Counted from the stretch's first letter, positions 1 to 6,412 are shown. The stretch is DNA of 9,039 nt from Petrotoga sp. UBA5851 (GCA_002431635.1 DJGH01000007.1:7784-16822); one strand, 5' to 3'. Numbers and translations are program-made. Notes: generated by a model not told the origin, from the sequence alone.

Positions 1-246
1 GTTATAATCTGTGAAGATGTAATTACAACAGGAAAATCTTCCATGGAAGTTGCCCAGGTGATTAACTCCTACGGAGCAGAAGTGGTTGCACTTGCCTGCA
101 TTGTAGACAGAAGCAGCGAAACGCTTACTATTCCAGTATATTCGGCAATAAAGATGGAAATAGAAACTTATGAAAAGGATAACTGCCCTTTATGTAAGCA
201 AAATATCCCTTATGTAAAACCCGGAACGCGGAAAAGTATCTCATAA
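1..246 (+). CDS. pyrE: Orotate phosphoribosyltransferase, C-terminal part (cut by window start)
   Basis: The reading frame is open from base 1 and ends at TAA 244-246, leaving the last 81 residues. The fragment opens with VIICEDVITTGKSS. This is the PRPP-binding signature of type I phosphoribosyltransferases: two acidic residues (E5, D6) followed by the TTGKS phosphate loop. The family transfers phosphoribose from PRPP to orotate to make OMP in cytoplasmic pyrimidine synthesis. The tail carries CPLC and then PYVKPGTRK, a cysteine-containing ending I associate with the PyrE form of many anaerobes and thermophiles. That tail separates it from other PRPP-binding transferases such as hypoxanthine or adenine phosphoribosyltransferase. 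No convincing terminator follows the stop. The N-terminal half lies outside the window. Confidence 0.9.
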   Translation, partial: VIICEDVITTGKSSMEVAQVINSYGAEVVALACIVDRSSETLTIPVYSAIKMEIETYEKDNCPLCKQNIPYVKPGTRKSIS

Positions 247-287
247 AAAACAGGGAAAACTTTTTCAGTCCTTATAATGCACAGGTT

Positions 288-378
288 ATACCCCCTTTTT
301 CATTTTATATCCTAAATTGGTTTGAATACTAATTTTAATATTATAGAATAAAAGTAACACAACAGAAAAAGGGGGTAT
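288..378. repeat. 14-bp perfect inverted repeat, arms 288-301 and 365-378
   Basis: The left arm ATACCCCCTTTTTC and the right arm GAAAAAGGGGGTAT are exact reverse complements separated by 63 bases. The right arm contains the Shine-Dalgarno sequence of the gene starting at 382. The left arm lies just upstream of the candidate -35. If both arms were in one transcript, the ribosome site would be paired. If they act as DNA, they would flank the promoter. The pairing is read directly from the sequence; the function is not known. Confidence 0.6.
322..349 (+). promoter_or_regulatory. Candidate promoter of the interrupted beta-repeat gene
   Basis: TTGAAT at 322-327 and TAGAAT at 344-349 are separated by 16 bases, which fits a housekeeping-sigma promoter of moderate quality. 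Transcription would begin near 356 and give a leader of about 26 bases before the ATG at 382. A second TATAAT at 273-278 has no convincing -35 but would give a longer leader containing both arms of the inverted repeat. Confidence 0.4.
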
Positions 379-381
379 TAT

Positions 382-1059
382 ATGAAATTTGAAAAAAAGA
401 TTCTTTTAGTATTCTTTATTATTTTGATTGGACTGTCAGTTGTTTTTTCATCATGAATTATCAGCTTAGAAAAACATACAGAAAAAGTTCCTTCTCATTT
501 TGAAAAGCTTATACTACAAACAGAAACATCAAAGATTTTTCTTAAAAAAGCAGACACTTCCCAATTGATTTATGAACATGATGAAAGGCTTCTATCCCAT
601 AACATTGAGTTTTACGAAGATACCTTTAAAATAACCGAATCTACAAAAGAGTTTAGGATAGACCTGGCAACACTTTTCGGAAAGTATGAACTTAATCTTG
701 ACAGTATGCCAAAAGAGATTTTCCTGCATAGCAGCGATGGAAACATAAATTTGTATGGTATTACAGCAGAAAAAATATCGGTTCTTACGCAAGACGGAGA
801 TATTTATCTGCAAGAGTGTTCTTCTGTTGAAGAAATAAATATAAAAACCGAAGAAAGTGTTGTATACCTTAATTTAAAAGATGTAGAAGATTACACCATA
901 AATTTTTCTTCTGCGAGTATTAATCTCATGATAAACGGACAGAGAATTTGGAATACATCAAAAATCTATGGAAACGGAGATAAGATCATAAATTTTGAAA
1001 GTCAATCCTCAGATTTGATAATATTTGAGAATCAATCATTAGACTTGATAATAATATAG
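382..1059 (+). pseudogene. Membrane-anchored DUF4097-like beta-repeat protein, interrupted by in-frame TGA
   Basis: An ATG at 382 follows a strong Shine-Dalgarno (AAAAAGGGGG, ending at 375). It begins a basic N-terminus (MKFEKK) and one hydrophobic segment at residues 7-23, a signal anchor or signal peptide. Codon 25 is TGA (454-456). The same frame then stays open for about 200 codons to TAG at 1057-1059. The downstream part has alternating beta-strand repeats of the type SSDGNINLYG and TQDGDIYLQ, which resemble the DUF4097 putative-adhesin beta-helix. That assignment is by pattern only. No in-frame ATG with a ribosome site lies just after the TGA; the first in-frame alternative is a TTG at 565, so the body would not be made without readthrough. 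Calls on this locus could be a recent nonsense mutation, a base error, or programmed readthrough. The gene ends at a hairpin. Confidence 0.6.
994..1053 (+). repeat. Two 30-bp tandem units at the 3' end of the beta-repeat gene
   Basis: Bases 994-1023 and 1024-1053 match at 25 of 30 positions and keep the reading frame. They encode the related decapeptides FESQSSDLII and FENQSLDLII just before the stop. The duplication looks like a small in-frame tandem expansion of one beta-strand turn. It was read by direct alignment. Confidence 0.75.
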
Positions 1060-1102
1060 AATATTTCTTAGTCTTACAAAAAGCCCCTGAGAAAAATGAA
1101 GT

Positions 1103-1146
1103 GAACCCCTTTAGTTAGACAGAATCTGACGAAAGGGGTTCGTTTT
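1103..1146. terminator. Hairpin between convergent genes, probable terminator
   Basis: GAACCCCTTT (1103-1112) pairs perfectly with AAAGGGGTTC (1132-1141). An inner stem, GTTAGA with TCTGAC (one G-T wobble), extends it past a single A-G mismatch to a five-base CAGAA loop. TTTT follows at 1143-1146 on the + strand. On the minus strand a T-run also follows, but several bases further out. It sits where the + strand gene at 382-1059 and the minus unit at 1165-2173 meet, so it may serve both. Confidence 0.65.
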
Positions 1147-1164
1147 AGTAGAAAAACAGGGTTT

Positions 1165-1611
1165 TTATTTTGTATCCTTTTTCTTCACACTCACAGAACA
1201 TCTATTGCTTTCCCATAATGTTTCAGATACTTCAAAGCTGCTTTCAGGATCTACTGCACTTATCATAGCCTTAATTGGGCCAAGGCAGTATACTTGACAC
1301 GGACTGTACTTTCCCATCTTTTTAGAAATATTACAGAGCATGCAGCTGTTGTTATGAGCAGAAAATCCATTTTCTACACCTTCAATCTTCCAATCTGCAC
1401 AGCCATATAATTCCTGAGTTTTTTCAAAAGCCTGTTCAGCTTTTTCAATCCCAAACCTCTGAGCCATAACTTTGGCTGTATTCATCTGCTCAGCAGCTTT
1501 TTCCTGAGTTATTTTTTCAAGGATACCTTCTTTTCCATATCTGAAAACCGTGTCCGCCAAAGCGGCAGCATAGAACATCTGTAGGGTCTTAATCTTTTTT
1601 TCTGCATCCAT
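1165..1611 (-). CDS. Small cysteine-rich protein of unknown function, co-transcribed with a TetR regulator
   Basis: The protein has 148 residues and no membrane segment. The N-terminal half is helical and charged. The C-terminal half is cysteine-rich: C71, C90-x2-C93, C105-x3-C109 and C138, in the context CMLC, SPCQVYC and NRCSV. The spacing suggests a metal or Fe-S site, or a thiol-reactive sensor or enzyme. The ending (a strand, then a lone Cys near the C-terminus) loosely recalls the ATC-hydrolase and V4R-type small domains, but I cannot assign it to either. The ATG follows the TAA of the TetR gene after a single base, and its ribosome site (AGGAG) lies inside the end of that gene, so the two are almost certainly one operon. 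The regulator probably controls this protein's level. Function is not assigned. Confidence 0.75.
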   Translation of the reverse strand: MDAEKKIKTLQMFYAAALADTVFRYGKEGILEKITQEKAAEQMNTAKVMAQRFGIEKAEQAFEKTQELYGCADWKIEGVENGFSAHNNSCMLCNISKKMGKYSPCQVYCLGPIKAMISAVDPESSFEVSETLWESNRCSVSVKKKDTK

Positions 1612-1612
1612 T

Positions 1613-2173
1613 TTACTCCTCCTGCTTTATTTTTTGTTTTGCAGCACATTCGAAAAGCAATGTCATCTCCTGGATTATCTCCGAATCAGGAATATTTTCC
1701 TCAAAAAGGATTATGCGCTGCAAAAGATCTGTATATGTTCTGGTTATTATTCTCACCCAAACTTCTGAAGAAACCTCTTGTGACAAGAGAGTCATATTCC
1801 TAGAATTTCTCAAACTCTCCCAATCAAGCAGCTTACAACGTACATCATCACAGCCTTCAAATCCCAACCATGTTTTCATTGCCAACCGGTGAATTATTTT
1901 CTCATCCTCGGTTAGACTCTTCTTCAGCAAAAGTGATTGAATACAAAAATCTGCCGGTTTAAGCTTTGAAGAAAATTTTTTGTGGAGATTATCAACCATC
2001 TCTATATAAGCCAATCTTACAACTTCATCAAAGAGTATCTCTTTGCTTTCATAGTAATAATATAAAGTAGGCATTTTACAGCCTGCAGCATTGCCTATAT
2101 CCCTCATAGAAGTACCGTGAAATCCGTTTTTATCAAAAAGTCTTATAGAATGGTATTTTATTTTGTCTTTCAT
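1613..2173 (-). CDS. TetR/AcrR-family transcriptional regulator
   Basis: At 186 residues the length is normal for TetR. The N-terminal DNA-binding domain is clear: a helix with SIRLFDKNGFHGTSM, then the helix-turn-helix at about 21-48, including IGNAAGC and the recognition helix with TLYYYYESKEILF. The rest is a helical ligand-binding and dimerisation domain that gives no hint of the ligand. It contains Cys at about 77, 108 and 113. The ATG at 2171-2173 follows AGGAG at 2181-2185. It is the first gene of a two-gene unit, followed after one base by the cysteine-rich gene. A palindrome between its promoter -10 and the ribosome site is the likely binding site, so it probably represses itself and its partner. 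The inducer is unknown. Confidence 0.93.
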   Translation of the reverse strand: MKDKIKYHSIRLFDKNGFHGTSMRDIGNAAGCKMPTLYYYYESKEILFDEVVRLAYIEMVDNLHKKFSSKLKPADFCIQSLLLKKSLTEDEKIIHRLAMKTWLGFEGCDDVRCKLLDWESLRNSRNMTLLSQEVSSEVWVRIITRTYTDLLQRIILFEENIPDSEIIQEMTLLFECAAKQKIKQEE

Positions 2174-2186
2174 TATTTTACTCCTT

Positions 2187-2206
2187 TATATAACGAACGT
2201 TATATA
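2187..2206. promoter_or_regulatory. Probable TetR operator (palindrome)
   Basis: TATATAACG (2187-2195) and CGTTATATA (2198-2206) are perfect inverted arms around a 2-base AA centre. The site lies one base downstream of the -10 hexamer of the TetR promoter, over the expected start of transcription. That is a typical position for a self-repressing TetR-family protein. The structure is seen directly; the protein partner is inferred from position. Confidence 0.75.
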
Positions 2207-2207
2207 T

Positions 2208-2236
2208 ATAATATATCTTTTTTCACTTTTTGTCAA
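2208..2236 (-). promoter_or_regulatory. Promoter of the TetR/cysteine-rich operon
   Basis: On the minus strand a perfect -35 TTGACA (2231-2236) and a -10 TATTAT (2208-2213) are separated by 17 bases. Transcription would start near 2201, inside the palindrome. This is the best sigma-70-type match in the window, as expected for a strong promoter that is held down by a repressor. Confidence 0.8.
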
Positions 2237-2252
2237 GCTCTTTCTTAAAGTC

Positions 2253-2292
2253 AAAAAAAGCCTTCCAATGTAATAACCATTGAAAGGCTTTT
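2253..2292 (-). terminator. Rho-independent terminator of the GH4 gene
   Basis: On the minus strand AAAAGCCTTTCAATG (2292-2278) pairs with CATTGGAAGGCTTTT (2270-2256) with one mismatch, around a 7-base loop. The stem runs into seven T residues (2259-2253). It starts four bases after the glycosidase stop codon and separates that gene from the TetR unit, whose -35 lies 17 bases further on. Confidence 0.9.
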
Positions 2293-2295
2293 AAG

Positions 2296-3696
2296 TTATT
2301 TTTTAAATATTTCCTGAACAACTGCCTTAGCTTGCTCATAAGACTTTGTTCTTCTGTCACGCATAAGTATTTCCAGCACCATATTCGGATCTTTATTAAT
2401 AAAAGCATCGATTGCCCATTCCATTCTCATTATCCTTGGTGCAAGATACCATTTTAAAATTCTGTCATTAAGCATAGGCTCAAGTTTTTCCGGTTTTATC
2501 CCTCCGGCATCAACCAGTGCAGGAACCTCAACGGCAACATCTTCTGAAATACCTTTTATGATAGTTCCTTTATTTAATATGTTTACTATAAACCTCCTAG
2601 AATTACCGTTTTTAACAGCATCAATAAACGGAATATGCTGTTCACCGCTAAGTTTTTTCGGATCAAAAATATTTGACGCTTCAACAAAAAAATCAGCCGG
2701 AAGTCTGTCTTTAGCCGACTCTATTATTTTCGAGAACGGAAGATCAGGATTCTGTTCGAGTATCTTAGCTACCTCTATTGTCACTGCGGATACTTCGGCA
2801 AGCTTGTTCTGATACCACTTCCAGCCTATTTCCGAATCTGCTCCTCCCCATGGTTCACCATACCATTGCTTTTTATGATCCAGATCATAATGGTACTTCC
2901 AACTGCTGTTTCTCACAGTATCTCCTATAGGCATCATGCCGTAAAACTCATAAGCGTCAAATGCTGCAGGAGATATCTGGTCATCAAAAGGATGAAGAGG
3001 CTTGTGATTTAATGCTTTCTCCTTAAGAGTATTTATCATATGGTATGCATCTTTTCCGTTATAGAAAAACTTATTAAGCCAGATTCCATGATTTACTCCG
3101 GCTACCTGCCAGTCTACTTTGCTGCTGTCAAGACCAAGCTCTTTAATAAAATTATCCACAGCATAATGACCATGACAAAATCCTACCATTTTGGTTTTTG
3201 TATATCTGTTTATAAGGGTAGTGCCCTCAAAAACAGGATTTGCGGCCTGTAAAAGCCATGCTCCCGGAGAAAACTTTTCTATCTTTTTGGCTATTTCCAG
3301 AAAGTAATTAAACTGTCCGTTGTTTGTAAGAGTATAATAATCTGAAACCATGTTGAATTCCTGTGTATCTATTCCACGATAATAACCGTGTCTTTCACCT
3401 ATTTCACGCATTTTTTCCAAGAATGAATGACCGCCCACCATTGCCGTGTTAATAACAAAGTCAGAGCCTATTATGGCCTTATCAAGATCAAGGGTTTTCT
3501 CAAAGTTCAAATCTGCTCCGACCTCTTTTGCAAATCTCTTCGCAAGAAAAAATGCTCCTTCCAGTCTGCTTTGGTCTATATCCATGAGCGTAACCGTAGA
3601 ACCCCAAAGAGCCTTTGTTTTACAAAGATCGCTCACGAGCTTTAATGAAAAAACGGCACTTCCTGCACCTATAATACCTATCTTAACCGATGACAT
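2296..3696 (-). CDS. aglA: Glycoside hydrolase family 4 alpha-glucosidase (AglA-like)
   Basis: The protein has 466 residues. It opens with the Rossmann NAD-binding segment VKIGIIGAGSAVFS, with an acidic end to the second strand (DID, 39-41). GH4 enzymes use NAD and a divalent metal, usually Mn, to cleave alpha-glycosides by a redox elimination mechanism. The metal ligands are visible as C174 in CHGH (174-177) and H203 in NHG (202-204). NP at 153-154, SDYY at 118-121 and MPIGDT around D259 are also conserved. The whole chain closely matches my memory of Thermotoga maritima AglA, a maltose- and maltooligosaccharide-active enzyme. The CHGH motif argues against a 6-phospho-glucosidase or a melibiase; an alpha-glucuronidase or galacturonidase is the main alternative. 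The ATG at 3694-3696 follows a near-perfect AAGGAGGG. No sugar transporter is adjacent. It has its own terminator, so it is probably monocistronic. Confidence 0.9.
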   Translation of the reverse strand: MSSVKIGIIGAGSAVFSLKLVSDLCKTKALWGSTVTLMDIDQSRLEGAFFLAKRFAKEVGADLNFEKTLDLDKAIIGSDFVINTAMVGGHSFLEKMREIGERHGYYRGIDTQEFNMVSDYYTLTNNGQFNYFLEIAKKIEKFSPGAWLLQAANPVFEGTTLINRYTKTKMVGFCHGHYAVDNFIKELGLDSSKVDWQVAGVNHGIWLNKFFYNGKDAYHMINTLKEKALNHKPLHPFDDQISPAAFDAYEFYGMMPIGDTVRNSSWKYHYDLDHKKQWYGEPWGGADSEIGWKWYQNKLAEVSAVTIEVAKILEQNPDLPFSKIIESAKDRLPADFFVEASNIFDPKKLSGEQHIPFIDAVKNGNSRRFIVNILNKGTIIKGISEDVAVEVPALVDAGGIKPEKLEPMLNDRILKWYLAPRIMRMEWAIDAFINKDPNMVLEILMRDRRTKSYEQAKAVVQEIFKK

Positions 3697-3735
3697 AATA
3701 AATCCCTCCTTTTATTAACCGTATGTTTCATTTAA

Positions 3736-3741
3736 ATTATA
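3736..3741 (-). promoter_or_regulatory. Candidate -10 element for the GH4 gene
   Basis: A minus-strand TATAAT preceded by TG (TGTATAAT) lies about 40 bases upstream of the ATG. The -35 at 17 bases (TAAGAG) is poor, so activation or a weak promoter is possible. No clear catabolite or LacI-type operator palindrome was seen in the intergenic region. Confidence 0.4.
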
Positions 3742-3793
3742 CATCAAAAAATGCTTTGCTCTTATTAAACAAAATTCTTTCTGGTTTTTATTG

Positions 3794-3799
3794 TATAAT
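3794..3799 (+). promoter_or_regulatory. Candidate -10 element for pgeF
   Basis: TATAAT preceded by TG (TGTATAAT) lies 33 bases upstream of the ATG at 3833. A second TATAAT is present at 3806-3811. Neither has a convincing -35. The TTG that would extend the pgeF frame upstream (3791) falls at the edge of this element, which argues against using it as the start. Confidence 0.4.
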
Positions 3800-3832
3800 A
3801 TTCTTTATAATCCAAAAAAGGAGAGATACGAT

Positions 3833-4639
3833 ATGCAATTCAAAAAAGCTGAGAAAGGAACTATTACTTATCTCACCATACCACAATTAGAAGAACTCGG
3901 CGCACGGCTTATATTCACTACCAAAAAAAAAGGCATATCAGATATATCAGAATATGCTCTTAATCTGGGACTCAATACCAGTGATCCTATTGAAAAGATA
4001 AGACAAAATTACAGTACTTTATGCAGAAGCCTTAATATAGACAGTTCAAGAATAGTTTTCTCTGACCAGGTTCATGGATGCAATATAAAACATATAGGAC
4101 TGAACGACATCGCTCAAGGAGATTTTATAAACGCAAGATCATCACGCGCAATTGATGGAATATGTACCGATCTTCGCGGTATATGGCTTACAACATTATA
4201 CGCTGACTGCATACCCATTTTTTTATATGATTTTCGTCAAAGGGTTGTAGCTGTTTCACATGCAGGGTGGAAAGGGACTGCTCTCAAAATTGGAGAGAAA
4301 ACCTTAGATTTTATGAAAAAAACTTACGGATCAAGACCTTGCGACATGATCTGCGCAATAGGTCCCGGTCTGTGCCGGAAACATTTTGAAGTACAAGAAG
4401 ATGTTTTTAAACAGTTACAAAAACTTCCTTGCAGCCAAAATTTCTGCACATACGAGAGAAAAGTTTATACCGTCGATCTGAAACAGGCTAACAAAGAAAT
4501 ACTGTTGAATTGTGGAATTTTAGAGGAAAACATTGTTTGTTCGGACTTGTGCACCTTTGAAGAAGAAGAGCTTTTCTTTTCCTATCGCAGAGATAAGGGG
4601 AAAACCGGGCGGATGGCCGGCATGATAAGTATTTTATGA
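3833..4639 (+). CDS. pgeF: Peptidoglycan editing factor / multicopper-laccase-like purine nucleoside enzyme
   Basis: The start chosen is the ATG at 3833, seven bases after AAGGAGAG. An in-frame TTG at 3791 would add 14 residues but has no ribosome site. The 268-residue protein is a standard-length member of the YfiH/YlmD/PgeF family (Cu-oxidase_4, DUF152). Conserved motifs run in order: DQVHG (H81), YADCIPIFLYD (C126), HAGWKG (H143), GPGLC, and the ending SYRRD-x4-TGRMAG. H81, C126 and H143 correspond to the family's zinc site. Family members have been reported to act on purine nucleosides (phosphorolysis and adenosine deamination). In E. coli the homologue corrects mis-incorporation of L-serine into peptidoglycan precursors. 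The protein is cytoplasmic, with no signal peptide. It is divergent from the GH4 gene and ends 12 bases from a convergent gene. Confidence 0.93.
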   Translation: MQFKKAEKGTITYLTIPQLEELGARLIFTTKKKGISDISEYALNLGLNTSDPIEKIRQNYSTLCRSLNIDSSRIVFSDQVHGCNIKHIGLNDIAQGDFINARSSRAIDGICTDLRGIWLTTLYADCIPIFLYDFRQRVVAVSHAGWKGTALKIGEKTLDFMKKTYGSRPCDMICAIGPGLCRKHFEVQEDVFKQLQKLPCSQNFCTYERKVYTVDLKQANKEILLNCGILEENIVCSDLCTFEEEELFFSYRRDKGKTGRMAGMISIL

Positions 4640-4651
4640 TAAAAGGTTTCT

Positions 4652-5452
4652 TTAACTCCGGTATAAGAATATGTTTGGTTTATTTATCTTACAAAGTGCG
4701 TATACTGCCAGACAAAAAATGAAAATTATCTGAAAATTTTTATAATCTTGAGTTCCAACAAATAATTCTCCTGTAAAATTTACCATAAAATGAAAGATTA
4801 CAGCCATAAGAATACTTCTATTATTTTTTATATATATCCAGTCAGTTATTACCGAATATAGAAATACAGAAAAACAATATTTAAAACCACTCAAAAAAGA
4901 AAAAGCTATTTTGTTCTGGTAAGTAGAAGATATGAACATCAGCGGAATGTGCCATATACTCCATAAAAATCCAAGGATTATGCTTGCCCAGATAGGTTTA
5001 ACAATACTTCTGAGCTCTTCTAAAATAACCCCTCTAAACAAAAGTTCTTCAGGAAGCGGACCAAAAAAGAATGCCGAAAAAACAAAAAGCACCGGCTCCG
5101 CAAGAAATATTTCTGAAATTTTTACATTCTCTGAATTCGGATTAAAAAACGACATAAGTAAAATAGAAATAACAGAAAGAACGGGAATTATCGAAAAAAC
5201 AAAAAAAGCCGGCCAAAAAGAATTCCCTAATCTAAAAAGACGATTAAAATAATTTTTAATTCTTTTTTTGTCTTTGTTGAACACAAAATAAATCAGAAGA
5301 GATATTATATGACTGACACCCGAAAGATAGATCATAACGATAGGAAGACCATTTACATTCAACGATTGCGCTATGATCCCCCCGAAAATGAACCCCCAGG
5401 AAATACAGAAAAATAGGATTATAATCATCCAAATATTTGTTAACTTATACAC
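4652..5452 (-). CDS. CPBP family intramembrane glutamic endopeptidase
   Basis: The chosen GTG at 5450-5452 has a strong ribosome site (GGAGGG at 5458-5463). It overlaps the upstream acetyltransferase stop by eight bases (GTGTATAA), so the two are translationally coupled. An ATG at 5539 would add 29 residues that only shadow the acetyltransferase tail. The 266-residue protein is very hydrophobic, with several membrane helices. It carries the CPBP (CAAX protease and bacteriocin-processing) motifs: EELLFR with E135, E136 and R140; WHIP with H168; and H221-x3-N225. These are the catalytic and metal- or water-activating residues of the Rce1-like fold. The substrate cannot be told from the sequence. 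Family roles include CAAX-like cleavage, bacteriocin self-immunity and anti-sigma processing, and no bacteriocin gene is nearby. No terminator is visible after the stop. Confidence 0.9.
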   Translation of the reverse strand: MYKLTNIWMIIILFFCISWGFIFGGIIAQSLNVNGLPIVMIYLSGVSHIISLLIYFVFNKDKKRIKNYFNRLFRLGNSFWPAFFVFSIIPVLSVISILLMSFFNPNSENVKISEIFLAEPVLFVFSAFFFGPLPEELLFRGVILEELRSIVKPIWASIILGFLWSIWHIPLMFISSTYQNKIAFSFLSGFKYCFSVFLYSVITDWIYIKNNRSILMAVIFHFMVNFTGELFVGTQDYKNFQIIFIFCLAVYALCKINKPNIFLYRS

Positions 5453-6290
5453 CTGTTCCCTCCAACGTCCTCTGTAAACAGCCATATGCCATATTAATCT
5501 GACCATGATCGGCTTTGGGATGAAAACCTGCTTTTTCATAGATTCTTACCGCTCCGAAATTTTCTCTGTCAACGGCAAGAAAGCTTTTATAAGCCCCGCA
5601 ATTTTTTCCGTACTCAAGAGCCTTGTTAATCAAAACAGAGGCAATCCCCTTTCTCTGATACACGGGATCAACAGCAAGTTCTCTTATCCAAAGAACATTT
5701 GCTTTGGCAGAGGCTGACCTGTATATGCTTATGAAACATACTCCGCAGACATTTTCATCCTGTTTATAAACAAGAACTTTAGAGTTTCTGGTTCTGGCCC
5801 ACTCCCTTACGAATGTATAATCCTCTCCTTCATACTCCCTTGATTGACCCGCACACCTAAGAGTAATTTCAGATGCTGCATAGTATTCATCCTCAGAAAT
5901 TGTGAATACCTGTGAAAACCGTTCCCTTTGTATATCTATTTTATTAATATCCTCTACCCAGTAATCCAACCATTCACTGACTATTTTGAACCCAATCTTT
6001 GCAAGCCCGACAACATCTTTGGGCTGAACAAACTCTATAAAAATACGTTTTTCCTCCCGGAAATCATTGTATTCATCTATAAATTTTCTTATATTATCTA
6101 TTACAAAAGAAAAATCATCACATGCCCATAAAACGTGATATTGTTTTTTTTCTTCTGAGATAATGAATACTCCTTTATCACACAACACAAAGAAATCCTG
6201 GATTACATCTTCTAAATCTTCTGCAGAAACATAGTTAAGCGAACTGTATGTGTGCCCTGCGGCCTTTTTTTTGAGTTCCTTAAAGTTCAT
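5445..6290 (-). CDS. GNAT-family N-acetyltransferase, two-domain
   Basis: The protein has 281 residues. The C-terminal half (about 130-265) is a clear GNAT domain. Motif A runs as WIRELAVDPVYQRKGIASVL, with the acetyl-CoA pyrophosphate loop Q212-R-K-G-I-A. Motif B runs as NFGAVRIYEKAGF (244-256). The N-terminal half (about 1-125) ends in GLAKIGFKIVSEWLDYWVED, which looks like the end of a second, degenerate GNAT domain, so this is probably a tandem-GNAT protein. The acceptor substrate is unknown. The ATG at 6288-6290 follows a G-rich ribosome site (GGGGGAGGG). The coding sequence ends inside the start of the CPBP protease gene, making a two-gene unit. Nothing nearby identifies the substrate. 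Confidence 0.88.
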   Translation of the reverse strand: MNFKELKKKAAGHTYSSLNYVSAEDLEDVIQDFFVLCDKGVFIISEEKKQYHVLWACDDFSFVIDNIRKFIDEYNDFREEKRIFIEFVQPKDVVGLAKIGFKIVSEWLDYWVEDINKIDIQRERFSQVFTISEDEYYAASEITLRCAGQSREYEGEDYTFVREWARTRNSKVLVYKQDENVCGVCFISIYRSASAKANVLWIRELAVDPVYQRKGIASVLINKALEYGKNCGAYKSFLAVDRENFGAVRIYEKAGFHPKADHGQINMAYGCLQRTLEGTGV

Positions 6291-6370
6291 AGTACCCTCC
6301 CCCTTTCTGATTCTATATTATCATTTAAAAAAATTTATAAAAAGTGAATATAGTCATTTTTTTATTCATG

Positions 6371-6407
6371 AAAAAATATCAGCCGCCATACGGCGGCTGA
6401 TAAAAAA
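6371..6407 (-). terminator. Strong rho-independent terminator after yraN
   Basis: TATCAGCCGCC (6377-6387) pairs perfectly with GGCGGCTGATA (6392-6402) around a four-base loop. Reading the minus strand, the stem is followed by six T residues (6376-6371). It begins about ten bases after the yraN stop and closes the minus-strand unit. No T-run follows on the + strand. Confidence 0.92.
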
Positions 6408-6412
6408 TTATA

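Noticed and set aside
247..300. Rho-independent terminator directly after pyrE
   Set aside because: Only very short, unstable pairing precedes the T-runs. The C5T5 block pairs instead with a distant arm at 365-378.
454..456. TGA as selenocysteine or as a reassigned sense codon
   Set aside because: TGA ends pgeF, ccdA, gatC and both paralog genes here, so the code is standard. No clear SECIS-like hairpin follows the TGA, and the site is at the end of a membrane segment, not a redox motif.
3446..3718. 90-residue + strand open frame opposite the glycosidase start
   Set aside because: It is a shadow of the conserved GH4 N-terminus and runs through its ribosome site.
3791..3832. TTG-started N-terminal extension of pgeF
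   Set aside because: The TTG sits at a -10 hexamer and lacks a ribosome site. The ATG at 3833 has one and gives the usual family N-terminus.
4932..5252. 106-residue + strand open frame
   Set aside because: It is antisense to the CPBP protease, covering its catalytic motifs, with no ribosome site or family resemblance.
5453..5539. Upstream ATG extension of the CPBP protease
   Set aside because: The extra 29 residues are hydrophilic and lie over the end of the acetyltransferase in another frame. The GTG at 5452 has a much better ribosome site and begins next to the first membrane helix.
4652..6290. Bacteriocin immunity or abortive-infection module
   Set aside because: CPBP proteins can have such roles, but no bacteriocin precursor, exporter, toxin or other defence gene is present, so the neighbourhood does not support it.
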